NCBI GenBank assembly: GCA_949737515.1
Contig: CATJCP010000438.1
Span: 1 to 49,004 of the forward strand
Source of the DNA: an uncultured Oscillospiraceae bacterium
GTDB lineage: Bacteria; Bacillota; Clostridia; Oscillospirales; Ruminococcaceae
Reading direction: 5' to 3'
Length of the DNA stretch: 49,004 nucleotides
In this document: one piece after another, positions 1 to 7,172 of the stretch
How positions within the stretch are numbered: position 1 is the stretch's first letter
Layout: every line of letters starts with the position of its first letter
Position numbers and translations under genes: made by a program
Notes under the pieces: model-generated
Told to the model about the DNA's origin: nothing
Databases searched by the model: none
What the model saw: the letters and a program-made list of their open reading frames with translations, nothing else

Positions 1-1
1 C

Positions 2-289
2 GGCGGGTCGGATATGCCCACCAGCAAGCCCAAGGATCTGTTTGGCGGCGGCAGCGGCGGCGGCGTGACCATTTCCCCCATTGCCTTCCTGGTGATCTCC
101 CCGGAAGGGGACGTGCGGATGATGCAGATCTCCGAGGGCTCCAACAACGCCGGGCGCGCCCTAAATATGATACCGGAGGTTTTGAACCAGGTCATGGGGT
201 TTATACAGAAGAAAAAGGGGGAGGACAAGGCCGGTGAGGCCTCAGCCGGAGCTTCACCCCAGGGGGAGCAGAAGGAAGACTCGTTTTAA
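2..289 (+). CDS. gerW: GerW/YtfJ family sporulation protein, C-terminal part (5' end outside window)
   Basis: The reading frame is already open at the left edge (codons GGC GGG TCG GAT before the ATG at 14), so this is the 3' end of a longer gene. The visible part contains the glycine-rich block FGGGSGGGVTISPIAFLVI and then a hydrophilic tail. That block is the hallmark of the YtfJ/GerW family, forespore proteins needed for normal spore germination in Bacillus. In Clostridia the gene commonly follows scpAB and precedes a D-Ala-D-Ala carboxypeptidase and an rluB-type gene, and the latter two lie just downstream here. The ATG at 14 is internal and is not proposed as the start. Family assignment is fairly secure; the N-terminal two thirds cannot be judged. 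Confidence 0.8.
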   Translation, partial: GGSDMPTSKPKDLFGGGSGGGVTISPIAFLVISPEGDVRMMQISEGSNNAGRALNMIPEVLNQVMGFIQKKKGEDKAGEASAGASPQGEQKEDSF

Positions 290-360
290 AATTTGCCGCG
301 TTGTCTACCCTCTGCCTTACCGTCAGGGAGGAAGCCGGCAGAATTGGGAGGGAGCGTTAT

Positions 361-942
361 ATGCTGGCGTCACAGATACCGCAGGGAAGAAACTATACCT
401 ATGCCGACATGCTTTGCTGGGACGAACAGGAGCATATGGAACTGATTCAGGGAATGCCGGTGATGACGGCCGGAGCGTCCAGAGACCATCAATTTATCTC
501 AGGAAGAATGTTTGCACAGCTCAGCCGCTATTTGGATGGAAAAAAATGCGAGGTCTATTATGCCCCCTTTGACGTCCGGCTGTTTGAATCGGAAGAGGAC
601 AGGCCGGAGGACGTGGATACCGTTGTAGAGCCTGACCTTTTGGTTGTATGCGATCCCAGCAAGCTGGATCAGTCCGGATGCAGGGGGGCGCCTGATATGA
701 TCGTTGAGATCCTCTCCCCCTCCACGCGGGCCCGCGACCGGTTGGAAAAGTTCAAGTTATACCAGGAGGCCGGCGTCCGGGAATACTGGATTGTAAGCCC
801 TGAGGAAAAGACGGTACAGGTGTTTCTTCTGGCTCCCAACGGCCTTTTTGTACCCCATGCCTTTTACGAGAAAACCGAACAGGCGAGGGTCAATGTTCTG
901 GAAAGCTGCCATATTGACCTCAGCGGCGTATTTCCGGAATAA
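361..942 (+). CDS. Uma2 family protein (PD-(D/E)XK nuclease fold)
   Basis: A 193-residue protein with the Uma2 (DUF820) layout: an N-terminal segment starting YTYADML..WDEQEHMELIQG, then PDLLVVCDP, then PDMIVEILSPSTRARDRLEKFKLYQEAGVREYWIV. The Asp of PDLLVV, the Glu of VEILS and the following Lys are the PD-(D/E)XK-like catalytic set usually seen in the family. The ATG at 361 is chosen because GGGAGGGAG lies about six bases upstream; a TTG at 301 in the same frame has no SD. Uma2 proteins are abundant in cyanobacteria and present in many Clostridia. They are predicted nucleases with no settled biological role, so no pathway is assigned. It sits alone between gerW and dacF, same strand. Confidence 0.8.
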   Translation: MLASQIPQGRNYTYADMLCWDEQEHMELIQGMPVMTAGASRDHQFISGRMFAQLSRYLDGKKCEVYYAPFDVRLFESEEDRPEDVDTVVEPDLLVVCDPSKLDQSGCRGAPDMIVEILSPSTRARDRLEKFKLYQEAGVREYWIVSPEEKTVQVFLLAPNGLFVPHAFYEKTEQARVNVLESCHIDLSGVFPE

Positions 943-1049
943 GATGCGGCACCGTGTCAGTCCAGAAAAAACACAAAACATACCCCGCCCCCTTTCCGCA
1001 TATGCTGAACCGTAAAAGCAGTGGGAAAACCGGGAATGGAGGAATGGGG

Positions 1050-2294
1050 ATGTTTGGATTTGGAAGGGATAACAAAGGCGGGGCCAAGTGGCTGTGGCTG
1101 GCAGCCCTGACTGCGGTATTGGTGCTGGGGCGGATGAGCGGGGTCAGGGCTTATGATGAGGATTACCCATATGAGGAGGAGGTACTGGCGGAGACGTCCT
1201 CGACAGTTTCCCTGCCCTTTGGCAGCGGCAACGCCAAGGGCATGGTTCTGATGGACGGCAGGACAGGAAGGCTGCTGTTCGGGGTGAACCCGGACGAGCG
1301 GCTCCCTATGGCCAGTACCACAAAGATCATGACCGCGCTGCTGGCCCTGGAACAGCCCAACATCGACACCTCCTTTGTGGTGGATGCGGCGGCAATCCGG
1401 GTGGAAGGGACTTCTATGGGGCTGTCGGAGGGGGATTCGGTGACCTTGCGGACCCTGGCGGGCGGGATGCTCCTAGCCTCCGGGAACGACGCTGCCAACG
1501 CGGCGGCTGTCTACATTGACGGCTCCCAAGGGGCGTTTGCCAAGAGGATGAACCAGCGGGCGGCAGAGATAGGTATGGAGAACACCAGCTTTGTTACGCC
1601 CTCCGGCCTGGACAACGAAAACCACTATTCCACTGCCCGGGATATGGGGCTTTTGGCTTGCGAAGCCCTGAAAAACCCAGACTTTGCCGCCATCTGCTCC
1701 AGCCCTTCCATGAAGCTTTCCTATGGCAACCCGCCCTATGACCGGTGGCTTTCCAACCACAACCGCCTTTTGCGGGAGTACAAGGACGCGGTGGGGGTGA
1801 AGACGGGGTTTACCAAAAAGTCGGGTAGATGCCTGGTTTCCGCCGCCAGCCGGGATGGTATTCTTCTGGTCTGCGTCACCCTGGGGGCCGCCGATGACTG
1901 GAACCTCCACAAGCAGGCGCTGGACGCGGGGTTTGCATCCCTTGCCGCCTATGATGTGGATTCCTTTCTGCCGGAGGAGACAAGAGTTCCTGTTACCGGG
2001 GGGACCAGAAGCTCGGTGCGGGTTGCCGGAGGAGGGGAGGATGCCTGCGGAAAGCTGGCCCTGACCCCGGAGGAGGCGGAAAGGGTTCAGGTCTCTGTTC
2101 GCCTGTCCGCTTTGGAATACGCCCCTGTTGAAGAAGGGCAGGTTGTAGGGGAGGCGGCGCTCTCCCTAGACGGCCGGGAGCTTGCCGCGATTCCGTTGGT
2201 CTCCCAGGAGGTCTCACCCCGGAAGCCTCAAAGCAAAAAAGGGTTTGCTGGGTTTTGGAGTGGGATTTCTCATTTTTTCCATCGGGACAAATAA
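1050..2294 (+). CDS. dacF: D-alanyl-D-alanine carboxypeptidase (DacF/PBP5 type, peptidase S11)
   Basis: This extracytoplasmic serine D,D-carboxypeptidase removes the terminal D-Ala from peptidoglycan pentapeptides. The 414-residue protein starts with a basic stretch and a hydrophobic signal (KWLWLAALTAVLVLG). It then shows all three penicillin-binding motifs: STTK (Ser89, Lys92), SGN (Ser144) and KTG (Lys251 in GVKTGFTKKSG). A C-terminal beta-rich domain follows. The ATG at 1050 is preferred because GGAGG at 1038-1042 is seven bases away; an in-frame GTG at 954 would add an implausible N-terminus. The position after gerW fits the sporulation-linked DacF/DacB group, but the protein could equally be the vegetative enzyme. 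The last residues end in an aromatic/basic stretch (GFWSGISHFFHRDK) that may be a membrane-association helix, as in PBP5. Confidence 0.88.
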   Translation: MFGFGRDNKGGAKWLWLAALTAVLVLGRMSGVRAYDEDYPYEEEVLAETSSTVSLPFGSGNAKGMVLMDGRTGRLLFGVNPDERLPMASTTKIMTALLALEQPNIDTSFVVDAAAIRVEGTSMGLSEGDSVTLRTLAGGMLLASGNDAANAAAVYIDGSQGAFAKRMNQRAAEIGMENTSFVTPSGLDNENHYSTARDMGLLACEALKNPDFAAICSSPSMKLSYGNPPYDRWLSNHNRLLREYKDAVGVKTGFTKKSGRCLVSAASRDGILLVCVTLGAADDWNLHKQALDAGFASLAAYDVDSFLPEETRVPVTGGTRSSVRVAGGGEDACGKLALTPEEAERVQVSVRLSALEYAPVEEGQVVGEAALSLDGRELAAIPLVSQEVSPRKPQSKKGFAGFWSGISHFFHRDK

Positions 2295-2389
2295 AGCAAA
2301 CAGCCGGAGCGCCCCAAGGGGCAGTTTGGCGCAAGGAAGATTGAAATGACGCATGGACTGCCGGACGGCAGGCCGGAAAGGGAAAAGAT

Positions 2390-3415
2390 ATGGCTAAAAC
2401 CCGAATTCAAAAGGTGTTATCTGAAAATGGAATTCTCTCCCGCAGAAAGGCGGAAGAATATGTGGCCCAGGGGCGTATTACCGTCAACGGGCGGAAAGCA
2501 GAAGCCGGCGCAGCGGTGGACCCGGAAAGGGATATCATTGCCGTTGACGGCATTCGTTTGGAGCTTTCCTCCCGGGTGCGAAAGGTCTATCTGCTGCTCA
2601 ATAAGCCCAGAGGCTATGTCACCACCCTCAGCGACGAGCTGGGCCGCAGGTGCGTCGCCGAGTTGGTGGAGGACGCGCCGGAACACGTCTACCCAGTCGG
2701 GCGGCTGGATAAGGACTCCGAAGGGGCGCTGCTCCTCACCAACGACGGGGAGTTTGCCAACCTGATTATGCACCCCAGCCACCATATCTCCAAAACCTAC
2801 AGGGTGACAGTGAGGCCCGGAGTAAACGAGGATCAGCTGGTGCGCCTTTCCTCCGGTATTGAGATAGACGGAAAGGTCACAGCTCCGGCACAGGTGGATG
2901 TGCTGGAAAAGAATCCAGGGCGGGCAGTGATACAAATCGTCATCCACGAGGGGAGAAACCGGCAGGTCCGGAAGATGTGCGAGGCTGTGGGACTGGAGGT
3001 CGCCCGTCTGAAGCGCAGCAGCGTCGGTCCCATCCGGCTGGGAATGCTCCAGCCGGGAAAATGGAGAGAGCTGACCCCTCAAGAGCTCCGGGCAGTCCGC
3101 GGGGCGGTGAAAGGGCAGAGCGTACAGCCTGCACCGCCCAAGCCTGAGAAGAAAAACTTTGGGCGGACAGCCGTCAAAAAGAAGGCGGCGAGCAATGGAG
3201 CCAGGGGGGAGGATTCCTTTGCCTTCCGCAAGGGAAAACCAGTGCACGATTTGGGCGAAACACCAGTTGGAAGGGGTCAGAACAGCCGCAGGCCCCAATA
3301 TCCCAGACGGGGGCGCTCACCGCCCCCGCTTGGCCGCAAATTTTTTTGGCATACAGCGGCAAAGTACCTTGTCAACGAGAGAAAGATGGGGTATAATAAT
3401 AGTAATTTTGTTTGA
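2390..3415 (+). CDS. rluB: RsuA/RluB-family ribosomal pseudouridine synthase with long basic tail
   Basis: This enzyme converts uridine to pseudouridine in rRNA (RluB acts on 23S, RsuA on 16S; the target is not decidable here). An N-terminal S4 RNA-binding domain (RIQKVLSENGILSRRKAEEYV..GRITVNG) is followed by the catalytic core with the active-site Asp in PVGRLDKDSEGALLLTNDG and the conserved EGRNRQVRKM. The core ends near residue 240. About 100 further residues are low-complexity and basic (KPEKKNFGRTAVKKK, RRPQYPRRGRSPPPLG), well beyond the usual family length of roughly 240-260. The last 40 codons also contain a perfect GC hairpin (3308-3328) and a consensus promoter for the next operon (3369-3397), so this DNA does double duty. 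Start chosen from the AAGGG at about seven bases spacing. Confidence 0.87.
   Translation: MAKTRIQKVLSENGILSRRKAEEYVAQGRITVNGRKAEAGAAVDPERDIIAVDGIRLELSSRVRKVYLLLNKPRGYVTTLSDELGRRCVAELVEDAPEHVYPVGRLDKDSEGALLLTNDGEFANLIMHPSHHISKTYRVTVRPGVNEDQLVRLSSGIEIDGKVTAPAQVDVLEKNPGRAVIQIVIHEGRNRQVRKMCEAVGLEVARLKRSSVGPIRLGMLQPGKWRELTPQELRAVRGAVKGQSVQPAPPKPEKKNFGRTAVKKKAASNGARGEDSFAFRKGKPVHDLGETPVGRGQNSRRPQYPRRGRSPPPLGRKFFWHTAAKYLVNERKMGYNNSNFV
3308..3328 (+). terminator. GC-rich 8-bp hairpin inside the rluB tail
   Basis: CGGGGGCG (3308-3315) pairs perfectly with CGCCCCCG (3321-3328) across a five-base loop. A run of seven T lies at 3341-3347, twelve bases after the stem, so it is not a textbook intrinsic terminator. 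It may attenuate read-through from rluB into the carboxyltransferase operon, or be a structural feature of the coding tail only. Confidence 0.4.
3369..3397 (+). promoter_or_regulatory. Sigma-A promoter for the carboxyltransferase operon
   Basis: TTGTCA (3369-3374) and a perfect TATAAT (3392-3397) are separated by exactly 17 bases. It overlaps the last codons of the upstream pseudouridine synthase gene. Transcription would start near 3404 and give a leader of about 195 bases before the ATG at 3601. Confidence 0.75.
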
Positions 3416-3600
3416 ATTTCCATCCAAACGAATAAACTCGACAAAAAAATCCCGTTTCCCCATTTTCTTTTGTTGATTTTCTCCTTATCCGGGCAAACGG
3501 CAGCGGGGTTGGCGGCGCATGGGAATCAAACGGATAGCGGCGTCCCCCAAGGGGAAATCCGCAAAAGAAGGACACAGGAAACAGGAATGGAGGAAATAAA
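3398..3600 (+). other. Long structured 5' leader of the carboxyltransferase operon
   Basis: Between the promoter and the ATG there is no ORF of note. TATCCG (3486-3491) can pair with CGGATA (3531-3536), enclosing a G-rich 39-base segment. Immediately after, GCGG/CCGC (3537-3540/3559-3562) encloses a CCCC-AA-GGGG hairpin. I do not recognise any known riboswitch consensus here. The SD GGAGG lies about eight bases before the start codon and outside these stems. Confidence 0.35.
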
Positions 3601-5016
3601 ATGAGTGCTGAAAGCAAAATGGATGCTCTCACCAAGGCTCTTGGCGCGCTGGACCAGGCGGCTCCCGCCCGTAAAAGGCTGACCGCGCTGTTTGACACCG
3701 ATAGCTTTGTAGAGCTGGACGGTTTGGCAAAGGCTGGCGGAGAATCTGCCGGCGTAGTGACCGGCTATGGTTCCATAGACGGCAATCCGGCGTTTGCATT
3801 TGCCCAAGATGGTCCGGTTGGAAAATCCCATGCAGGGAAGATCAGGAAGCTGTATGACCTGGCGGCTAAAACCGGCGCGCCGGTTGTGGGAATCTATGAT
3901 TCCAACGGCGCGATGCTGAGGGAGGGCAATGACGTCCTCAACGCTTACGGAGAAATGCTGCTGTGGCAGAACAACCTCTCCGGCGTGGTGCCCCAGATGT
4001 CGGTGATTGCCGGGACCTGCGCAGGATGTGCGGCGATGATTGCCCTGAGCGCGGATTTTGTGATCATGACTGAAAAGGCGGAGCTGTTTATGACCGCGCC
4101 CTTTACCGCCAAGGCAAAGGGGGAGGAGGTTCCCGGAGCGGGGACAGCGGAGAACGCCGCCAAATCCGGCATGGCCCACATCGTTGCGGCAGATGAAGAG
4201 GCCGCCATTGAACAGGCCCGCCGGATCCTTTCCATGATGCCCATCAACAACCTTTCCGCAGCTCCCATTTGTGAGGCTGTAGCTGTGGAGGGGGCGGACG
4301 CTGCCCTTCGCGCTGCTGCGGAGAATATAGAAAATGCGGATATGAAGGCCCTTACAGAGATGATCCTGGACAAGGACAGCCTGGTAGAGCTCCATAAGGA
4401 CTTTGCCGTAGGCGCGGTGACCGGCCTTGCCACCATGGGCGGCTCCACTGTAGGCGTTGTGGCCACTACAGGAGACCCCATCTGCGGCGGCGGCTGTGCT
4501 AAGATCGCCCGTCTGGTTTCCATCTGCGACGCGTTCCAGATCCCGGTCCTGACCTTTGTCAACACCCAGGGCTTCAAGGCCTCTGCCCAGGCGGAGCTGA
4601 GAGGAATCGTCCGCGAGGCGGCCAAGGTAGCCCATGTGTATGCTGAGGCAACCACTCCTAAGATCTGCGTGGTGATGGGGGCGGCTTACGGTCCCGCTTA
4701 TGTGGCCTTTGCAGGGCGCAACGCCAATTCGGACGTAACCCTGGCCTGGCCCAGCGCCCAGATCTCCGCTCTGGCCCCTGAAACCGCTGTTACCATGCTG
4801 TATGCGGATCAGATTACTGCTGAAAATCCCCGTGCTGCTGTGGAGGCCAAGTATAAGGCGGAGGACGCCTCTCCCTTCAAGGCTGCGGCGGACGGCTATA
4901 TTGAGGATGTTATCGATCCGGCGGCTACCCGCAGCGTGGTGATCTCCACCTTGGATATGCTGGAGGGCAAACGGGTTTCCAAGCTGCCCAAGAAGCACGG
5001 CAACATGCCGCTGTAA
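3601..5016 (+). CDS. Acyl-CoA carboxyltransferase subunit (MmdA / transcarboxylase 12S-like)
   Basis: The 471-residue protein has the two crotonase-like halves of the biotin-dependent carboxyltransferase family (PccB/MmdA/transcarboxylase 12S). The N-half includes GYGSIDGNPAFAFAQD and the acyl-CoA-site glycines VIAGTCAGCAAMIALSADFVIM. The C-half includes FVNTQGFKASAQAE and VVMGAAYGPAYVAFAGR..DVTLAWPSAQIS. It should move a carboxyl group between N-carboxybiotin and an acyl-CoA (propionyl/methylmalonyl- or acetyl/malonyl-CoA; the substrate is not readable from sequence). It is shorter than typical 510-residue MmdA proteins. It is the first gene of an operon with a biotin carrier and an OadA-like subunit; this trio equals the 12S/1.3S/5S set of methylmalonyl-CoA:pyruvate transcarboxylase. 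The SD GGAGG precedes the ATG at good spacing. A Na+-pump role is possible only if a beta subunit lies elsewhere. Confidence 0.82.
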   Translation: MSAESKMDALTKALGALDQAAPARKRLTALFDTDSFVELDGLAKAGGESAGVVTGYGSIDGNPAFAFAQDGPVGKSHAGKIRKLYDLAAKTGAPVVGIYDSNGAMLREGNDVLNAYGEMLLWQNNLSGVVPQMSVIAGTCAGCAAMIALSADFVIMTEKAELFMTAPFTAKAKGEEVPGAGTAENAAKSGMAHIVAADEEAAIEQARRILSMMPINNLSAAPICEAVAVEGADAALRAAAENIENADMKALTEMILDKDSLVELHKDFAVGAVTGLATMGGSTVGVVATTGDPICGGGCAKIARLVSICDAFQIPVLTFVNTQGFKASAQAELRGIVREAAKVAHVYAEATTPKICVVMGAAYGPAYVAFAGRNANSDVTLAWPSAQISALAPETAVTMLYADQITAENPRAAVEAKYKAEDASPFKAAADGYIEDVIDPAATRSVVISTLDMLEGKRVSKLPKKHGNMPL

Positions 5017-5203
5017 GTTCTAACCTCTAAACCCAAGACCCGGCGGAAATCAATTTTGTCAAAACGGATTTCCCTTGCCGGTTCCCTTTGGATCCTAAAA
5101 GAAAAAGGAATTTGTGGGAACCACGCGGCGATATTGATGCGATGTCAATAACGAATCGCTGTGCTTCCTGATAACATGATGTAGTTGAAAGGGAGGACCT
5201 ACT
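5017..5203 (+). other. Structured intergenic spacer within the carboxyltransferase operon
   Basis: This 187-base gap lacks an ORF but has nested inverted repeats. GGAAATC (5045-5051) pairs with GATTTCC (5067-5073) and encloses TTTTG-T-CAAAA. GGTTCCC (5080-5086) pairs with GGGAACC (5116-5122). GCGAT and ATCGC near 5140-5158 form a third possible stem. None is followed by a T-run, so mRNA stabilisation or processing is more likely than full termination. A strong SD (GGGAGG, 5191-5196) precedes the next gene. Confidence 0.45.
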
Positions 5204-5584
5204 GTGAAAAGATATAATATTGTTGTAAACGGCAAAGCTTATGACGTACAGGTGGAGGAGGCTGGAGCCGGTGCTGCTCCGATGGCTCCAGCCGCCCCTG
5301 CAGCTGCGGCCGCTCCGGCAGCAGCTCCCGCTCCGGCTCCCACCCCTGCCCCCGCTCCTGCTGCGGTTGAGGGCACCAAGGTAACTGCCCCAATGCCCGG
5401 CACCATCGTCAATGTCAAGGTTGCCGCTGGACAGAATGTGGCGGAAGGGGAAGTTCTGGTGGTCCTGGAAGCCATGAAGATGGAGAACGACATTGTGGCC
5501 CCCTGCGCCGGTTCCGTCGCCTCCATCAATGTGAAGAAGGGCGACAGTGTCAATTCCAACGATTTGCTGGTTGTTATCGCCTGA
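5204..5584 (+). CDS. Biotin carboxyl carrier protein (transcarboxylase 1.3S / decarboxylase carrier type)
   Basis: This 126-residue carrier has three parts: a short N-terminal segment ([19 protein letters not shown]), an extremely Ala/Pro-rich flexible linker (about residues 21-54), and a biotinyl domain with the biotinylation motif EAMKM (Lys92) in [21 protein letters not shown]. The biotinylated lysine shuttles CO2 between the two carboxyltransferase subunits encoded on either side of it. The architecture matches the 1.3S subunit of propionibacterial transcarboxylase and the carriers of Na+-translocating decarboxylases. The start is GTG with GGGAGG seven bases upstream. Its small size and lack of a membrane segment argue against it being an OadG-type anchor. 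Confidence 0.92.
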   Translation: MKRYNIVVNGKAYDVQVEEAGAGAAPMAPAAPAAAAAPAAAPAPAPTPAPAPAAVEGTKVTAPMPGTIVNVKVAAGQNVAEGEVLVVLEAMKMENDIVAPCAGSVASINVKKGDSVNSNDLLVVIA

Positions 5585-5620
5585 TAGCCGGACACCAGTT
5601 TTGAGAAAGGGGTGCCGTTA

Positions 5621-7021
5621 ATGGCTAAACTTAAAATTACGGAAACCGTCCTGCGTGACGCCCACCAGTCCTTGATTGCCACCCGTATGAGCACGGAGGA
5701 GATGATCCCCATCCTCTCCGCCATGGACGAGGTCGGCTTCTACTCCGCCGAGGTATGGGGCGGGGCTACCTTTGACTCCTGCCTGCGGTTTTTGGACGAG
5801 GATCCCTGGGAGCGTCTGCGCATTATCCGCAAGGGGATGCCCAACACCAAGCTCCAGATGCTGTTCCGGGGCCAGAATATGCTGGGCTACCGCCATTACG
5901 CCGACGATGTGATCGATTACTTTGTCAAAAAGTCCGTTGACAACGGCATTGACATCATGCGTATTTTTGATGCGCTCAACGATATCCGCAACCTGGAGGC
6001 TGCCATTAAGGCCACCAAGAAGGTGGGCGCTCATCTTCAGGCGTGTATTTCCTATACCATCAGCCCAGTACACAACATCGAGTACTTTGTCAAATATGCA
6101 AAGCAGCTGGAGGATACAGGAGCGGATTCTATCTGCATTAAGGATATGGCTGGTCTGCTGACTCCTTATACCACCTATGACCTTGTAAAGGCCCTGAAAG
6201 AGACAGTTAAGATTCCGGTGCAGCTCCACTCCCATTATACCTCTGGATTGGCCTCTATGTCCCACCTGAAAGCCATTGAGGCTGGGGTGGATATTATCGA
6301 TACCGCCATGTCCCCTCTGGCTATGGGTACCTCTCATCCCGCCACAGAGTCCATGGTGGCGGCCCTGGCGGGAACCCCCTATGACACTGGCTTGGATCTG
6401 AACAAGCTCAACGTTGTCCGGGAGCACTTTGCCAAGCTGCGCCAGAAGTACCTGGACAGCGGCCTGCTCAATCCCAAGGTTTTGGGCGTGGACGCCAACA
6501 CCCTCCTTTACCAGGTTCCCGGCGGAATGCTCTCCAACCTGGTTTCCCAGCTCAAACAGGCTGGCAAGGAAGATCAGCTTGACGCTGTTCTGCGGGAGAT
6601 CCCCAACGTCCGCAAGGACGCCGGGTATCCTCCTCTGGTCACCCCCAGCTCCCAGATTGTCGGCACCCAGGCGGTGCTCAATGTCATCACCGGCGAACGG
6701 TATAAGATGGTGACAAAGGAATTCAAGGGCATTATCCGCGGGGAATACGGCCGCACACCTGTGCCGGTTGACCCTGAATTCCGCAAGCAGATCATCGGCG
6801 ACGAGAAGCCCATCGACTGCCGTCCCGCCGACCTGCTGGAAAACGAGCTGGACAAGCTGAAGGCTGAGATGCCCTCCAAGTATTACGAGCAGGAAGAGGA
6901 CGTGCTGAGCTACGCCCAGTTCGGCGCAGTTGCCGAGAAGTTCTTTGAGAAGAGAATGAACAAGAAGTACGGTGTTGACGGCGAACACGCGGATAAAGCC
7001 GCCGCTGTGCATCCTGTGTGA
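5621..7021 (+). CDS. oadA: OadA-like pyruvate/oxaloacetate carboxyltransferase (transcarboxylase 5S-like)
   Basis: This 466-residue TIM-barrel protein of the HMGL/pyruvate-carboxylase family begins LKITETVLRDAHQSLIATRM (metal-site Asp in RDAHQS). It continues with GGATFDSCLRFL, MLFRGQNMLGYRHYADD, SICIKDMAGLLTP (the Lys carbamylated in relatives), PVQLHSHYTSG (metal-ligand histidines) and a conserved C-terminal PYC_OADA domain. It catalyses the carboxybiotin/pyruvate-oxaloacetate half-reaction. Unlike classical OadA of about 590 residues it stops before any biotinyl domain, which is encoded separately just upstream, as in transcarboxylase 5S. No membrane OadB follows; a terminator comes immediately after. 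The ATG at 5621 has GAGAAAGGGG at eight bases; the in-frame GTG at 5612 overlaps that SD and is rejected. Confidence 0.9.
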   Translation: MAKLKITETVLRDAHQSLIATRMSTEEMIPILSAMDEVGFYSAEVWGGATFDSCLRFLDEDPWERLRIIRKGMPNTKLQMLFRGQNMLGYRHYADDVIDYFVKKSVDNGIDIMRIFDALNDIRNLEAAIKATKKVGAHLQACISYTISPVHNIEYFVKYAKQLEDTGADSICIKDMAGLLTPYTTYDLVKALKETVKIPVQLHSHYTSGLASMSHLKAIEAGVDIIDTAMSPLAMGTSHPATESMVAALAGTPYDTGLDLNKLNVVREHFAKLRQKYLDSGLLNPKVLGVDANTLLYQVPGGMLSNLVSQLKQAGKEDQLDAVLREIPNVRKDAGYPPLVTPSSQIVGTQAVLNVITGERYKMVTKEFKGIIRGEYGRTPVPVDPEFRKQIIGDEKPIDCRPADLLENELDKLKAEMPSKYYEQEEDVLSYAQFGAVAEKFFEKRMNKKYGVDGEHADKAAAVHPV

Positions 7022-7042
7022 TTGTCTCCATAAGGTTTTTGT

Positions 7043-7075
7043 GGCGGACCGGCCTTAGGTTGGTCCGCCTTTTTT
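7043..7075 (+). terminator. Intrinsic terminator of the carboxyltransferase operon
   Basis: GGCGGACC (7043-7050) pairs with GGTCCGCC (7062-7069), directly followed by six T. It is 20 bases after the oadA stop codon. Confidence 0.9.
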
Positions 7076-7091
7076 ACATAAATAGATACGA

Positions 7092-7135
7092 AAAGCGAAG
7101 AATTGTAATGATAATTCTTTACAATTCTTCGCTTT
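7092..7135. promoter_or_regulatory. Perfect 17-bp inverted repeat, probable toxin-antitoxin operator
   Basis: AAAGCGAAGAATTGTAA (7092-7108) is repeated in perfect inversion at 7119-7135 with a ten-base centre. The right arm covers the -35 box of the relB promoter. That is where an autorepressing RelB/DinJ antitoxin or antitoxin-toxin complex would bind to occlude RNA polymerase. It is not a terminator for the upstream operon, which already has one, and no T-run follows. Confidence 0.7.
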
Positions 7136-7146
7136 CCTGTTATACT
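7118..7146 (+). promoter_or_regulatory. Promoter of the relB-yoeB operon
   Basis: TTTACA (7118-7123) and TATACT (7141-7146) are spaced by exactly 17 bases. The -35 box lies inside the right arm of the inverted repeat. The SD AAGGAGGTG (7157-7165) follows before the ATG at 7173, giving a leader of about 20 bases. Confidence 0.7.
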
Positions 7147-7172
7147 AAAATCGGTTAAGGAGGTGTCTTGTT

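Noticed and set aside
954-1049. N-terminal extension of the D,D-carboxypeptidase from GTG 954
   Set aside because: The extra residues (QKKHKTYPAPFPH) precede a good SD and a proper signal peptide start at 1050.
3526-4998. Minus-strand open frame of 490 codons
   Set aside because: It is antisense to the acyl-CoA carboxyltransferase, whose motifs are unmistakable. High G+C in third positions opens the opposite frame.
5618-7012. Minus-strand open frame of 464 codons
   Set aside because: Antisense of the OadA-like gene; no family features and no SD.
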